A DNA stretch of 33,945 nucleotides from an uncultured Lachnospiraceae bacterium (GTDB lineage: Bacteria > Bacillota > Clostridia > Lachnospirales > Lachnospiraceae). The position numbers and the translations under genes were made by a program. Below, piece by piece: positions 24,089 to 31,747 of this stretch; the first letter of the stretch is position 1; every line of letters starts with the position of its first letter. The notes below the pieces were generated by a model. It ran no database searches, was not told the origin of the DNA, and saw only the letters and a list, made by a program, of their open reading frames with translations. The stretch is from the NCBI GenBank assembly GCA_946405185.1, contig CAMJGH010000025.1, positions 1 to 33,945 of the forward strand, given 5' to 3'.

Positions 24089-24982
24089 CTAAACGTCCCA
24101 CCGGATCTCCCGTATGCGTCCTCCCGGCCTTCCGGCCACCCGTGCGGCACCGAATATCAGCCCCATAAGCAAAACCATTAACAGAATACTCATCCACACA
24201 GCGTAGCCCAGTGGCGGATATTCCTGAACTCTGGCTGACGTTCCCCAGGAGAGAAGGCTCAGATTGGACCAGGAGAGAGGGGATATCCAGACAAGATGCG
24301 CCTGTGTACTGGAAAGGATCTGCAGACCGTTCCCGTTTGTCAAAAGCTCCAATAACAGAAGAGCCGCCAAAATAATAACAGATACTGTATTCAAGCCAAA
24401 CAATTGAAAGAAGAGGACGATCAGCGCCATGTTGATAAACGAGAGCCACAACAGCAGAAACGTCCAGAGCATTGCCTGCCCGGCGCTCATGGTCTGTATG
24501 ATCGTACTGACGGGCCCGGCTGAAGTCGACTGCGCATAATACCTGGCCCAGCTGCCCAACAGCGGTCCCCATCCCGTGTCCCAATAGATATGCCGGATGT
24601 GAAACAGGCAGAAGGCAAAGGAAACAAACACCGTAAAACAAAAAGACAATGTCAGCGAGTAAAGGATTTTTCCCGCCAGATAGGAATAACGTCCGCTGCG
24701 TGACACGTAATAAACCGTTCCGCGGTGATTATGCAGCACATTGCTGAAAAAAAGAGCCGCACACCCCAGCAATATAAAGCGGCACGGTGCTGTAGCATTG
24801 ATCATAGGAAGCAGCCATGGCGTCGAGTCAGCAGAAACCGACTTTCCATACTCGAAAAGAACATTGGTGTACTGCAGTTCGATGATCGCAACCAATGCCA
24901 GGATCAGGGGCACCCGTGCATCCTTCCGCAGTTGATACCATTCGACCCGACAGTCTGCCAGGGCTCTAGATAATGGATTCAT
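24089..24982 (-). CDS. ABC transporter permease, second of two
   Basis: A 297-residue integral membrane protein with about six predicted helices, among them VPLILALVAIIELQY, FILLGCAALFF, ILYSLTLSFCFTVFVSFAF, AMLWTFLLLWLSFINMALIVLFF, VSVIILAALLLLELL and AVWMSILLMVLLMGLIFGAA. The ends are charged. No closer family can be named; it is of the ABC-2/immunity permease type. Start ATG 24982 with AGGAGG overlaps the end of the upstream permease by 17 bp, so the two are made together and probably form a heterodimer with the ATPase at 23381-24058. Confidence 0.82.
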   Translation of the reverse strand: MNPLSRALADCRVEWYQLRKDARVPLILALVAIIELQYTNVLFEYGKSVSADSTPWLLPMINATAPCRFILLGCAALFFSNVLHNHRGTVYYVSRSGRYSYLAGKILYSLTLSFCFTVFVSFAFCLFHIRHIYWDTGWGPLLGSWARYYAQSTSAGPVSTIIQTMSAGQAMLWTFLLLWLSFINMALIVLFFQLFGLNTVSVIILAALLLLELLTNGNGLQILSSTQAHLVWISPLSWSNLSLLSWGTSARVQEYPPLGYAVWMSILLMVLLMGLIFGAARVAGRPGGRIREIRWDV

Positions 24983-25733
24983 AAGAGACCCTCCTTCTCA
25001 ACGCTTCGGCAACTGCCACATTCAGCAAACCAGCCACACAGCTTACGATGATCAGTGAACGAATGGCTCGTGCAGCAAACTGATAACTGTTGGGGTTCAT
25101 ATAGAGGCCATCCAGACTAAAATGGAAATAAACGGTCAGCAGATAATTGATTCCCAGATACAGAGCCACTGGAAAGATTAGAGCGATAAACAGATCTTCC
25201 TTTCGGATCAGGACCAGACAGGCAAGTTCTGACCAACCGGCCGCTCCGATCGAAAAAATCAGGCAGCGGACCGCCAGTCCCAGTATTGGCGCAGTGGGGA
25301 GGGCTACCCACCTATCGGAAGCCTCCCGGATCAGGGGATAATGAAACCAGGCACTGATTCCTGCAATCACTAAAAAGTACAGTGCCAAACCGGCCAATGA
25401 AACAGCAAACGCCGAGAGCACCGATGTCACACGCCAGGCTGTCAGATAAGAACCGAAGCCGGCTTTTGCCGCCGAAATCTTTCCGAAGTCGTGATTCAGT
25501 TCCTGATACAATACCGAAACAGCAGGCAGAGAGGCCAGAAAAAACACCGCCGGCGTTGTTTTACCATCCGAAAAGAAGAAGCCCTGCTCAAACAGTTCCA
25601 TGATACTGTGCATGTTCGGGCCAAGTTGGATACTGCCCGTCCAGATCGGCCACGCCCAGACGGCACTGACGGCAATGATCAACCACAGCATCTGATATCT
25701 ATAATTGATTCTTTTCAATAAAGATCTATACAT
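24966..25733 (-). CDS. ABC transporter permease, first of two
   Basis: A 255-residue membrane protein with about six helices, including MLWLIIAVSAVWAWPIW near the start, FFLASLPAVSVLYQEL, VTSVLSAFAVSLAGLALYFLVIAGI and LIIVSCVAGLLNVAVAEAL. The start is ATG 25733 (MYRSLLKRINYRYQ) with AGAGGA eight bases upstream. The longer frame to 25862 would cover the terminator of the secreted-protein gene and is rejected. It follows that terminator by about 80 bp without a clear promoter, so expression probably comes from read-through. Confidence 0.82.
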   Translation of the reverse strand: MYRSLLKRINYRYQMLWLIIAVSAVWAWPIWTGSIQLGPNMHSIMELFEQGFFFSDGKTTPAVFFLASLPAVSVLYQELNHDFGKISAAKAGFGSYLTAWRVTSVLSAFAVSLAGLALYFLVIAGISAWFHYPLIREASDRWVALPTAPILGLAVRCLIFSIGAAGWSELACLVLIRKEDLFIALIFPVALYLGINYLLTVYFHFSLDGLYMNPNSYQFAARAIRSLIIVSCVAGLLNVAVAEALRRRVSYESII

Positions 25734-25815
25734 CAGTATATCCTCTTTGCGCATTCGGCACTTCTGCGATGCGATCGGGCAGATCCTGCCGTCGCCGAAT
25801 ACCGTAAGGTATCCT

Positions 25816-25858
25816 AAAAAACAGGCAGACCCCAAACCGCCTGGGAAATCTGCCTGTT
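25816..25858 (-). terminator. Terminator/attenuator between the secreted-protein gene and the ABC genes
   Basis: A perfect 10-bp stem (AACAGGCAGA at 25820-25829 and its complement at 25849-25858) is followed by six T on the minus strand, 11 bases after the stop. It would make the secreted-protein mRNA abundant and the transporter mRNA scarce. Confidence 0.85.
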
Positions 25859-25869
25859 CCACGATTCAT

Positions 25870-26280
25870 TTACGGCCACCACCAGCCCGTAAAATAAGCC
25901 TCTTGATAATTAGACCAGCCTTTCAGATTCCACGCCAGCGTGCTATTGGCAAATGCATTATAGGTTGGTATGACCAATTGTCCCAACTGTGCTGCGTATA
26001 TGTTGGAAACATTGACATCCGTACCATATGTGTTATGGATGATCCGGACCCGCACCTCGCTCCAATCTCCACCAGCCGAATTGCCATTGACAAGGGCATC
26101 ATAGGCATCCACCCTCATACCACCATTCTCAGAATACTGATAATTCTGGGTACTGGAGAAGGAAAAGCTGAAATTGCACGGTCCGATCATGACTTGTGCA
26201 TCTGAGATGACAGCACCTCCCAACATCAATGACAGGATCAGCACTGTCGCCCACGTTCCAATTCTCTTTTTACGCTTCAA
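25870..26280 (-). CDS. Small secreted protein, candidate product of the cassette
   Basis: A 136-residue pre-protein. The start is TTG 26280 because AAAGGAGG stands nine bases upstream; an ATG at 26304 would put that RBS inside the gene. The signal peptide is KRKKR, a hydrophobic stretch (WATVLILSLMLGGAV), then cleavage near SDAQ. The mature part of about 105 residues has a single Cys, is rich in Asn, Ser, Tyr and Gly, and ends in the aromatic GWWWP. No double-glycine leader is present, so export is by Sec. Size, composition and an ABC neighbour recall DUF2712-type or lactococcin-972-like exoproteins, but no motif proves this. It has its own promoter and terminator. Function unknown: bacteriocin, signal or surface protein. 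Confidence 0.75.
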   Translation of the reverse strand: MKRKKRIGTWATVLILSLMLGGAVISDAQVMIGPCNFSFSFSSTQNYQYSENGGMRVDAYDALVNGNSAGGDWSEVRVRIIHNTYGTDVNVSNIYAAQLGQLVIPTYNAFANSTLAWNLKGWSNYQEAYFTGWWWP

Positions 26281-26327
26281 AACCGCTGCCCTCCTTTCAG
26301 ACATGTGTCAGCAATACTTCTGTACAT

Positions 26328-26356
26328 AGTTTAACAAAAAGAGAAACGTATGTAAA
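26328..26356 (-). promoter_or_regulatory. Promoter of the small secreted protein gene
   Basis: On the minus strand TTTACA (26356-26351), 17 bp, then TAAACT (26333-26328), about 50 bases before the TTG start. No clear LytTR repeat pair was seen upstream. Confidence 0.55.
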
Positions 26357-26458
26357 TATCTCTGGCACAAGAGGCTGTATATATGCCTAAGCGGTCAGTT
26401 TCCATCTGTCTCCCGGGTTTTCCGCAGGACTTGAACAGGGAACATTCCGGCATTTTGC

Positions 26459-27775
26459 CTATCCGGCGTTTTTCAGAAGGACGGTTACCAAGAATCGGGA
26501 CCGGGTTTCATCATACTGCCATGCAAATTCACCTTCCCTTCTTTCCACGATCCTTCTGATATTCCTCATCCCGATACCTGCATCCTGATACTCTTTTTTC
26601 CGACTGAGCCAACTTCCCGACTCCGTAATGCGCGGCCGCTCATCACAACTGTTGACAACATGGATCAGTACACTGTCCTCCCCGGACTTCTCAAGAGCAA
26701 ACTGAACCGTCTTTTCCCGGCTCCGTTCAGCACTCTCTATGGCATTGTCCAGAAGGTTTCCAAACAGGGAGATTATTTCTTCCGGAGGTAACGCTCCCAG
26801 TTCCGCCTGTTCTGTCCCAATCCGCATATGGATACCCCGGTGGCTGCACTCTTCCTGTTTTTTTAGAAGCAGGTTGTCCAGAAACAGGTTTCCGCTCAGA
26901 GACAAGTCCTGCAGAACTTCGGCTTCCTTCAGTCGGACGATCATCTCCTCCAGAGCCATTTTATGATCGCTTTGCTGCTCTACCATGGTCTGAAGCACCA
27001 TCAGCTGGTTACGGAAATCATGGGCAAAGGACTCTTGCTCCCGGCGCAGTTTCTCAGCCCTTTCCTGATATCCGAAAACTGACTCCTGCAGAATTACGCG
27101 CTCTCCTTCAGCCTGTCTTCGAACCCAGGAAAAGCGTATTGCTATTATAATAAGTAAACCATGGTTAAAGAGCAGGGCGATCCCCAGGGCATATTTCCAA
27201 TATCCTCCGGCATCCCTAAGAGAAAGACCGAATATCGAAGCCAGAGCGGACAGGGATAAGGCTGCTCCAGTCAGTGACAGCAACATAAGCCATGGAAGCC
27301 GTTTCCTTTTCGGTTTTTTTACAATCAGACTCTCCTGCCCACTTGTAATTCCCTGTACGATGGTCTTCACGACAATGACCGTCCACTTGCAGGCATATAT
27401 TCCGAAAAAAAAGTATCCGATTCTCGAGGAAATCCGCAATATCAAGAACCAATAAAACCCTAAACCCGTCATCAGCCAGGAGGTCAAGGTTCCCAACAAA
27501 AGGACAATGGTTTTCCTCCCCTGAAAGCCTGCCATCACGCGATACGACACTGCAAGGAAAGCCACATGTCCCAACAGAAAAACCGCTGCGTATCCGCTAC
27601 CGCTCAGTCCAGCCAGACGCAAAAGCATCAGGACCCCATAAACACCCGCCAGTATGCCCGCCCGGCTCAGGAAAGAGAGACGCGGCACCAGGAGAGAAGA
27701 CGATTCTGCGTACAGACCTGCCGCGAGCATTTCCATGAACAGCAATACGGCATCATAGCGAACCCAGTAATTCAC
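26459..27775 (-). CDS. GHKL-type sensor histidine kinase (AgrC/CitA-like)
   Basis: A 438-residue membrane kinase. Six or seven helices fill residues 1 to about 215, as in peptide-sensing AgrC-like receptors. A short coiled segment is followed by the phosphoacceptor His252 in SFAHDFRNQL. The ATPase domain has N-box SLFGNLLDNAIESAE (337-350) and G-box AGIGMRNIRRIV (399-410). The start is GTG 27775 with GAGGAGG four bases upstream. It is the first gene of the cassette and is likely to signal to the LytTR regulator at the other end. The ligand may be the small secreted protein or a fragment of it; this is inference. The broken kinase at 14481-14820 is a relative. Confidence 0.92.
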   Translation of the reverse strand: MNYWVRYDAVLLFMEMLAAGLYAESSSLLVPRLSFLSRAGILAGVYGVLMLLRLAGLSGSGYAAVFLLGHVAFLAVSYRVMAGFQGRKTIVLLLGTLTSWLMTGLGFYWFLILRISSRIGYFFFGIYACKWTVIVVKTIVQGITSGQESLIVKKPKRKRLPWLMLLSLTGAALSLSALASIFGLSLRDAGGYWKYALGIALLFNHGLLIIIAIRFSWVRRQAEGERVILQESVFGYQERAEKLRREQESFAHDFRNQLMVLQTMVEQQSDHKMALEEMIVRLKEAEVLQDLSLSGNLFLDNLLLKKQEECSHRGIHMRIGTEQAELGALPPEEIISLFGNLLDNAIESAERSREKTVQFALEKSGEDSVLIHVVNSCDERPRITESGSWLSRKKEYQDAGIGMRNIRRIVERREGEFAWQYDETRSRFLVTVLLKNAG

Positions 27776-27792
27776 AACACCTCCTCAGTTTC

Positions 27793-27815
27793 CGCCTTGC
27801 CCAACCCACAAGGCG
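27793..27815 (-). promoter_or_regulatory. Hairpin in the kinase leader
   Basis: A perfect 7-bp stem (CGCCTTG/CAAGGCG) with a 9-base loop stands between the kinase promoter and its RBS. Its role is unknown. Confidence 0.35.
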
Positions 27816-27835
27816 CGTCTCCTTTTCCTTTTTTT

Positions 27836-27864
27836 ATTGTGCACTAAAATACACTTACTGTCAA
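27836..27864 (-). promoter_or_regulatory. Promoter of the kinase gene, inside the right end of the cassette
   Basis: On the minus strand a perfect TTGACA (27864-27859), 17 bp, then CACAAT (27841-27836). It sits just after the DUF1015 terminator, so the cassette has an independent start of transcription. Confidence 0.6.
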
Positions 27865-27871
27865 TATCTCC

Positions 27872-27916
27872 AAAAACAGCCGCGCGGCACCGATCCTTTC
27901 GGCGCCGCGCGGCTGT
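27872..27916 (-). terminator. Terminator after DUF1015 (end of ser operon)
   Basis: A 13-bp GC-rich perfect stem (27876-27888 and 27904-27916) with T5 on the minus strand, 10 bases after the stop codon. Confidence 0.92.
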
Positions 27917-27925
27917 CCTTCTCGC

Positions 27926-29191
27926 TCACTTTTCGATTTTGTGGATCAGAAAACCGCTGCGCAGCTTCGGTTCAAACCAGGTACTCTTCGGCGGCATCAG
28001 AAGCCCCGCGTCCGCCACCGCGAACAGTTCGCGGATGGAGGTGGGGAACATGAAGAACGCGCAGCCGGGAAGGCCGGTCCCGGCCTGGGTTTCATCCACC
28101 ATGGCCTTCACCTCCGTGAGGCCGTGGATGCCGCCCACAAAGCGGATGCGCGCATCCGTGCGGGGGTCTTTGATGCCCAGTACCGGCTCCAGCACCTCTT
28201 CCTGCAGCATGGACACATCGAGGCTCCCGACCGGCTGGCCGCGGTGCACTTCCACAATGTCCGTCCGGAAGGTCAGGGCGTACCACCGCCCGTCCAGGTA
28301 CAGGCCGATGTTGTTCTTGCGGGAAGGCTTTTCGGGGCGGACCAGTTCCGTCACATAGAACACTTCCGACAGTTTGGCCCGAAACTGCACCGGAGTGAGG
28401 CCGTTCAGGTCACGCACCACGCGGTTGTAGTCCATGATCATCAGCTCGTTATCCGGGAAGAGGACCGATAGGAAGTAGTTGAACTCCTCCGTGCCGTCGT
28501 AGTCCGGGTGCTCTTCACGCCGTGCAAGGCTCACCTTCACGGCTGAAGCCGCGCGGTGATGGCCGTCGGCGATGTACGTGGCCGGCACGTCGGCAAACGC
28601 TTCGCGCAGGGCCGCCACGGTGTCCGGCTCATCCACCCTCCACAGGCGGTGGCGGATGCCGTCCTCAAACGTGATGTCGTACAGCGGCTCCGCTTCCTTG
28701 GCGGCCTCCGTGAGTTCGGAGATCTCCGCCCGGCGCCGGTAGGCCAGGAAGATGGGCCCGGTCTGCGCCGAGCAGACATCCACGTGGCGGATGCGGTCCG
28801 CTTCCTTGGCAGTTACGGTGTTCTCGTGCTTCTTGCAGACGCCGGACAGGTAGTCATCCACCGACGAGAGCGCGGCGATGCCCGTCTGGGTGCGTCCGTC
28901 CATGGTCAGCTCGTAGACGTAGTAGGCAGGCGCTTCATCCTGCACGAAGACGCCCTCCCGCTCCCAGTCCGCCAGCATGCCGGCGGCTTTTTCGTACACA
29001 TCCGGCGCGTACATATCGTGGTCCGGCTCAAACTGTGTCTCGGGGCGGTCGATGTTCAGGAACGAATGCGGATGCCCGGCCACCGCGGCGCGCGCGCCGG
29101 CGGCATCGTAGACATCGTACGGAAGAGCGGCCACTTCACCGGCCAGGGATGCGGCCGGGCGAAGGGCGGCAAACGGAAGAACACAAGCCAT
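27926..29191 (-). CDS. DUF1015 protein of the serine operon
   Basis: A 421-residue cytoplasmic protein that matches the DUF1015 family: an N-terminal FAALRP...LPYDVYD segment, a middle region with QTGPIFLAYR, and the hallmark TYIADGHHRAASA (near 218-230). The DGHHR box is like that of ParB/sulfiredoxin-fold enzymes, among them the free serine kinases SerK and SbnI. In Clostridia the gene commonly follows serC-serA, as here (84 bp after serA). A role in serine/phosphoserine conversion is an attractive inference but is not shown. ATG 29191 has AGGAGG upstream. Its last codons form one copy of the 26-bp repeat bounding the cassette, so its present C-terminus (IEK) may come from the element. Confidence 0.88.
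   Translation of the reverse strand: MACVLPFAALRPAASLAGEVAALPYDVYDAAGARAAVAGHPHSFLNIDRPETQFEPDHDMYAPDVYEKAAGMLADWEREGVFVQDEAPAYYVYELTMDGRTQTGIAALSSVDDYLSGVCKKHENTVTAKEADRIRHVDVCSAQTGPIFLAYRRRAEISELTEAAKEAEPLYDITFEDGIRHRLWRVDEPDTVAALREAFADVPATYIADGHHRAASAVKVSLARREEHPDYDGTEEFNYFLSVLFPDNELMIMDYNRVVRDLNGLTPVQFRAKLSEVFYVTELVRPEKPSRKNNIGLYLDGRWYALTFRTDIVEVHRGQPVGSLDVSMLQEEVLEPVLGIKDPRTDARIRFVGGIHGLTEVKAMVDETQAGTGLPGCAFFMFPTSIRELFAVADAGLLMPPKSTWFEPKLRSGFLIHKIEK
27936..27961. repeat. 26-bp direct repeat, right copy, inside the DUF1015 gene end
   Basis: Identical to 21289-21314; encodes RSGFLIHKI on the minus strand. Confidence 0.9.
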
Positions 29192-29230
29192 AAGGCCTCC
29201 TGTAGAGCGTTATTGGTAAAGACACCAGAA

Positions 29231-29254
29231 CTCCGCGGCGCTGCGGCCGCGGAG
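29231..29254 (-). promoter_or_regulatory. GC-rich hairpin between serA and DUF1015
   Basis: An 8-bp perfect stem (CTCCGCGG/CCGCGGAG) with an 8-base loop in the 84-bp gap. There is no clear U-tract. It may tune expression of DUF1015 relative to serA. Confidence 0.4.
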
Positions 29255-29275
29255 CTCTGTATGGAAGACGTTCGG

Positions 29276-30451
29276 TCAGCGCTCGGTCACACGGCGCACA
29301 CGCAGCACGCCTTCGATCTCTTTGAGGCGCTCCACGGTGTCGTGCGGCATGGGCTGCGACAGGTCAAGCAGCGTGTAGGCGTAGGAGCCGCGGCTCTTGT
29401 TGACCATGTTCTCGATGTTCAGCCCGTTGCTGCCGAAGAAGTTGGTGATCTGGCTGATCATGTTCGGGACATTGCGGTGCAGGATGGCCACACGGGCTTC
29501 GGTCTGGCAGACGCCGGCATCCACATCCGGGAAGTTGACGGAGTGATGGATGTTGCCGTTGTCCAGATAATCCTGCAACTCCTCCGCGGCCATGACCGCG
29601 CAGTTGTCCTCGGCCTCCTCGGTGGACGCACCCAGGTGCGGCAGCACGATGGCGCCATCCATGTGGGCGGTCTTCGGGTTGGCAAAGTCCGTGACGTACC
29701 GGTGGATCTTGCCGGAGGCCAGGGCTTCCGCCACGGCATCCTCGTTCACCAGCAGATCGCGGGAGAAGTTCAGGAGGTTCACGCCATCCTTCATTTTGGC
29801 GATGGCTTCGGCGTTGATCATGCCCTTGGTGGAATCCACGGCCGGCACATGCAGGGTGATGTAGTCACTCACCGCGTAGATCTCCTCCGGGGTGGCGGCG
29901 TGGTGCACGCGGCTTGACAGCCTCCAGGCCGAATCCACCGACAGGTACGGATCGTACCCGTAGACGTCCATGCCCAGATGCACGGCGGCATTGGCCACCA
30001 GCGCGCCGATGGCGCCCAGGCCGATGACGCCTAAGGTCTTGCCTTTGATCTCATGGCCGGCAAACGCGCCCTTCGCCTTCTCGGCAGCCTTGCCGATGGC
30101 GGCATCGTCCGCGTTGTCCTGCACCCACTTGGCACCGCCCATGATGTCGCGGGCGGCCAGGAGCATGGCGGCGATGACCAGCTCCTTCACGGAGTTGGCG
30201 TTGGCACCGGGGGTGTTGAAGACCACGATGCCTTCCTCGGCACAGCGGTCGATCGGGATGTTGTTGACGCCGGCGCCGGCGCGGCCGATGGCGCGCAGGC
30301 CGGCCGGGAAGACCATGTCGTGCATGGCGGCGGAACGCACCATGACGCCCGCGGCCTCTTCCAGGTTATCCGTCAGCGTGTAGCCCTCGCGGAAGCAGTC
30401 GGTCCCGACGGGGCTGATCTTGTTCAGGCAGTAGATCTTGCGGTCTTTCAT
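29276..30451 (-). CDS. serA: D-3-phosphoglycerate dehydrogenase
   Basis: Oxidises 3-phosphoglycerate to 3-phosphohydroxypyruvate with NAD+, the first step of serine synthesis. The 391-residue short form has a substrate domain with GRAGAGVNNI (57-66). The Rossmann motif GLGAIG lies at 144-149, with catalytic Arg231 and His272 (PHLGAST). A C-terminal ACT domain (from about 318, RVAILHRNVPNMISQI) is expected to bind serine for feedback control. The start is ATG 30451 behind GAGGAG; the longer frame to 30532 overlaps serC. It begins 10 bp after serC. Confidence 0.95.
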   Translation of the reverse strand: MKDRKIYCLNKISPVGTDCFREGYTLTDNLEEAAGVMVRSAAMHDMVFPAGLRAIGRAGAGVNNIPIDRCAEEGIVVFNTPGANANSVKELVIAAMLLAARDIMGGAKWVQDNADDAAIGKAAEKAKGAFAGHEIKGKTLGVIGLGAIGALVANAAVHLGMDVYGYDPYLSVDSAWRLSSRVHHAATPEEIYAVSDYITLHVPAVDSTKGMINAEAIAKMKDGVNLLNFSRDLLVNEDAVAEALASGKIHRYVTDFANPKTAHMDGAIVLPHLGASTEEAEDNCAVMAAEELQDYLDNGNIHHSVNFPDVDAGVCQTEARVAILHRNVPNMISQITNFFGSNGLNIENMVNKSRGSYAYTLLDLSQPMPHDTVERLKEIEGVLRVRRVTER

Positions 30452-30461
30452 ATGATTCTCC

Positions 30462-31544
30462 TCACCGGTTGTTCTTCTCAAACTCCTCCATGAAGGCGAC
30501 CAGCTTCTCGACGCCTTCCTGCGGCATGGCATTGTAGATGGAGGCGCGCATGCCGCCCACGGTGCGGTGGCCCTTCAGGCTCTTGAAACCGGCGGCGGTG
30601 GCTTCCTTGACAAACTTGGCATCCAGCTCTTCGTTGCCGGTGATGAACGGCACGTTCATGAGCGACCGGTCTTCCTTGCGGACGGTGCCGTGGAACATCT
30701 CGGAGCGGTCCAGGAAATCATACAGGATGGCGGCCTTGCGCTCGTTGCGGCGCTTCATCTCCTCCAGGCCGCCCATGGCCAGGAGCCACTTGAAGACCTT
30801 CCCGCAGATGTAGATGCCGTAGGCGGGCGGGGTGTTGTAGAGGGACCCGTTGTCCGCGTGGATCTTGTACTTCATCATGGTGGGCGTGCCCGGCAGCACG
30901 TCATCCGTGATCAGGTCTTCGCGGATGATGGCGATCACCGTGCCGGCGGGGCCGACGTTCTTCTGCACGCCGCCGTAGAGCATGCCGTACTTGGTCACGT
31001 CCATCGGCTCGGACAGGAACATGGACGAAATATCCGCCACCAGGGGTTTGCCCTGGGTGTCCGGAAGGTTGCGGATGGTGGTGCCGTAGATGGTGTTGTT
31101 CTGGCAGATGTAGACGTAGTCCGCCTGCGGATCGATGGTGACGTTCGACAGATCCGGGATGTAGGAGAAGGTCTTGTCCGCCGAAGAGGCGATGACGTTC
31201 ACCTTGCCGTAGATCTTGGCCTCGGCCGCAGCCTTCTTGGCCCACTGGCCGGTGACCACGTAGTCCGCCACGCGGTTCTTCATGAAGTTCATGGGGATCA
31301 TGGCGAACTGCAGGCTGGCACCACCCTGCAGGAAGAGCACCTTATAGTTGTCCGGGATGCCCATCAGGGTGCGGAGATCCGCCTCGGCATCGTCGATGAT
31401 CTTCTGGAAGTCCTTGGTGCGGTGGGACAGTTCCATGACGCTCATGCCGATCCCACGGTAGTCAAGCATTTCCGCGGCCGCTTCCTGCAGCACTTCCTCG
31501 GGAAGCACGGCGGGGCCGGCGGAGAAATTGTAAACGCGGCTCAT
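30462..31544 (-). CDS. serC: Phosphoserine aminotransferase
   Basis: A PLP enzyme that transaminates 3-phosphohydroxypyruvate with glutamate to give phosphoserine. The 360-residue protein has the class V N-terminus YNFSAGPAVLP, the phosphate-binding QGGASLQF (73-80), Asp171 under the PLP ring, and the Schiff-base Lys195 in GGVQKNVGPAG. The C-terminal part GHRTVGGMRASIYNAM is typical of SerC. ATG 31544 has AGGAGG upstream. It is the first gene of the serC-serA-DUF1015 operon. No phosphoserine phosphatase (serB) gene is in the window. Confidence 0.96.
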   Translation of the reverse strand: MSRVYNFSAGPAVLPEEVLQEAAAEMLDYRGIGMSVMELSHRTKDFQKIIDDAEADLRTLMGIPDNYKVLFLQGGASLQFAMIPMNFMKNRVADYVVTGQWAKKAAAEAKIYGKVNVIASSADKTFSYIPDLSNVTIDPQADYVYICQNNTIYGTTIRNLPDTQGKPLVADISSMFLSEPMDVTKYGMLYGGVQKNVGPAGTVIAIIREDLITDDVLPGTPTMMKYKIHADNGSLYNTPPAYGIYICGKVFKWLLAMGGLEEMKRRNERKAAILYDFLDRSEMFHGTVRKEDRSLMNVPFITGNEELDAKFVKEATAAGFKSLKGHRTVGGMRASIYNAMPQEGVEKLVAFMEEFEKNNR

Positions 31545-31578
31545 TCTGTAGTCCTCCTGTCTGATGATGCCTTCCCGG

Positions 31579-31633
31579 TTTAACCCGTTAAAGCGTTGGT
31601 AATCATGTTACTTCATTAACACAGTCTTTTCAA
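31579..31633 (-). promoter_or_regulatory. Promoter and palindrome of the serC operon
   Basis: On the minus strand TTGAAA (31633-31628), 17 bp, then TAACAT (31610-31605). The palindrome TTTAACCCGTTAAA (31579-31592) lies just past the expected start of transcription, a usual repressor-site position. Confidence 0.5.
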
Positions 31634-31690
31634 GTCGCAAAAATGCTTGAAACGGCCCACATTTTGGCGCTTTCACGGACAAAACAGACA

Positions 31691-31742
31691 AAAAAAGCCC
31701 TCTGCGGCGGGCGGCCGCGCCCTCCGGCAGGGGTCGGGCTTT
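31691..31742 (-). terminator. Terminator-like hairpin in the divergent serC/sulfatase region
   Basis: AAAGCCC (31694-31700) pairs with GGGCTTT (31736-31742) around a GC-rich inner stem. On the minus strand it ends in a run of T. No minus-strand gene lies upstream, so it may stop antisense transcripts from the plus gene or be a leader attenuator for serC if a promoter lies further up. Confidence 0.55.
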
Positions 31743-31747
31743 CCGGC

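Larger units (their letters stand above)
21289..27961. mobile_element. Putative integrated cassette bounded by 26-bp direct repeats
   Basis: A 6.65-kb segment between two identical 26-bp sequences (21289-21314 and 27936-27961) contains seven genes: LytTR regulator, lipoprotein, ABC ATPase, two permeases, secreted protein and GHKL kinase. All are minus strand, with their own promoter (27836-27864) just inside the right end. One repeat forms the last codons of DUF1015 and the other keeps the old gene end. This is the pattern of integration into a gene's 3' end with restoration of the gene. The segment looks AT-richer than the ser, iol and sbc genes. No integrase or transposase is visible, so the mechanism is open. 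Confidence 0.65.
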
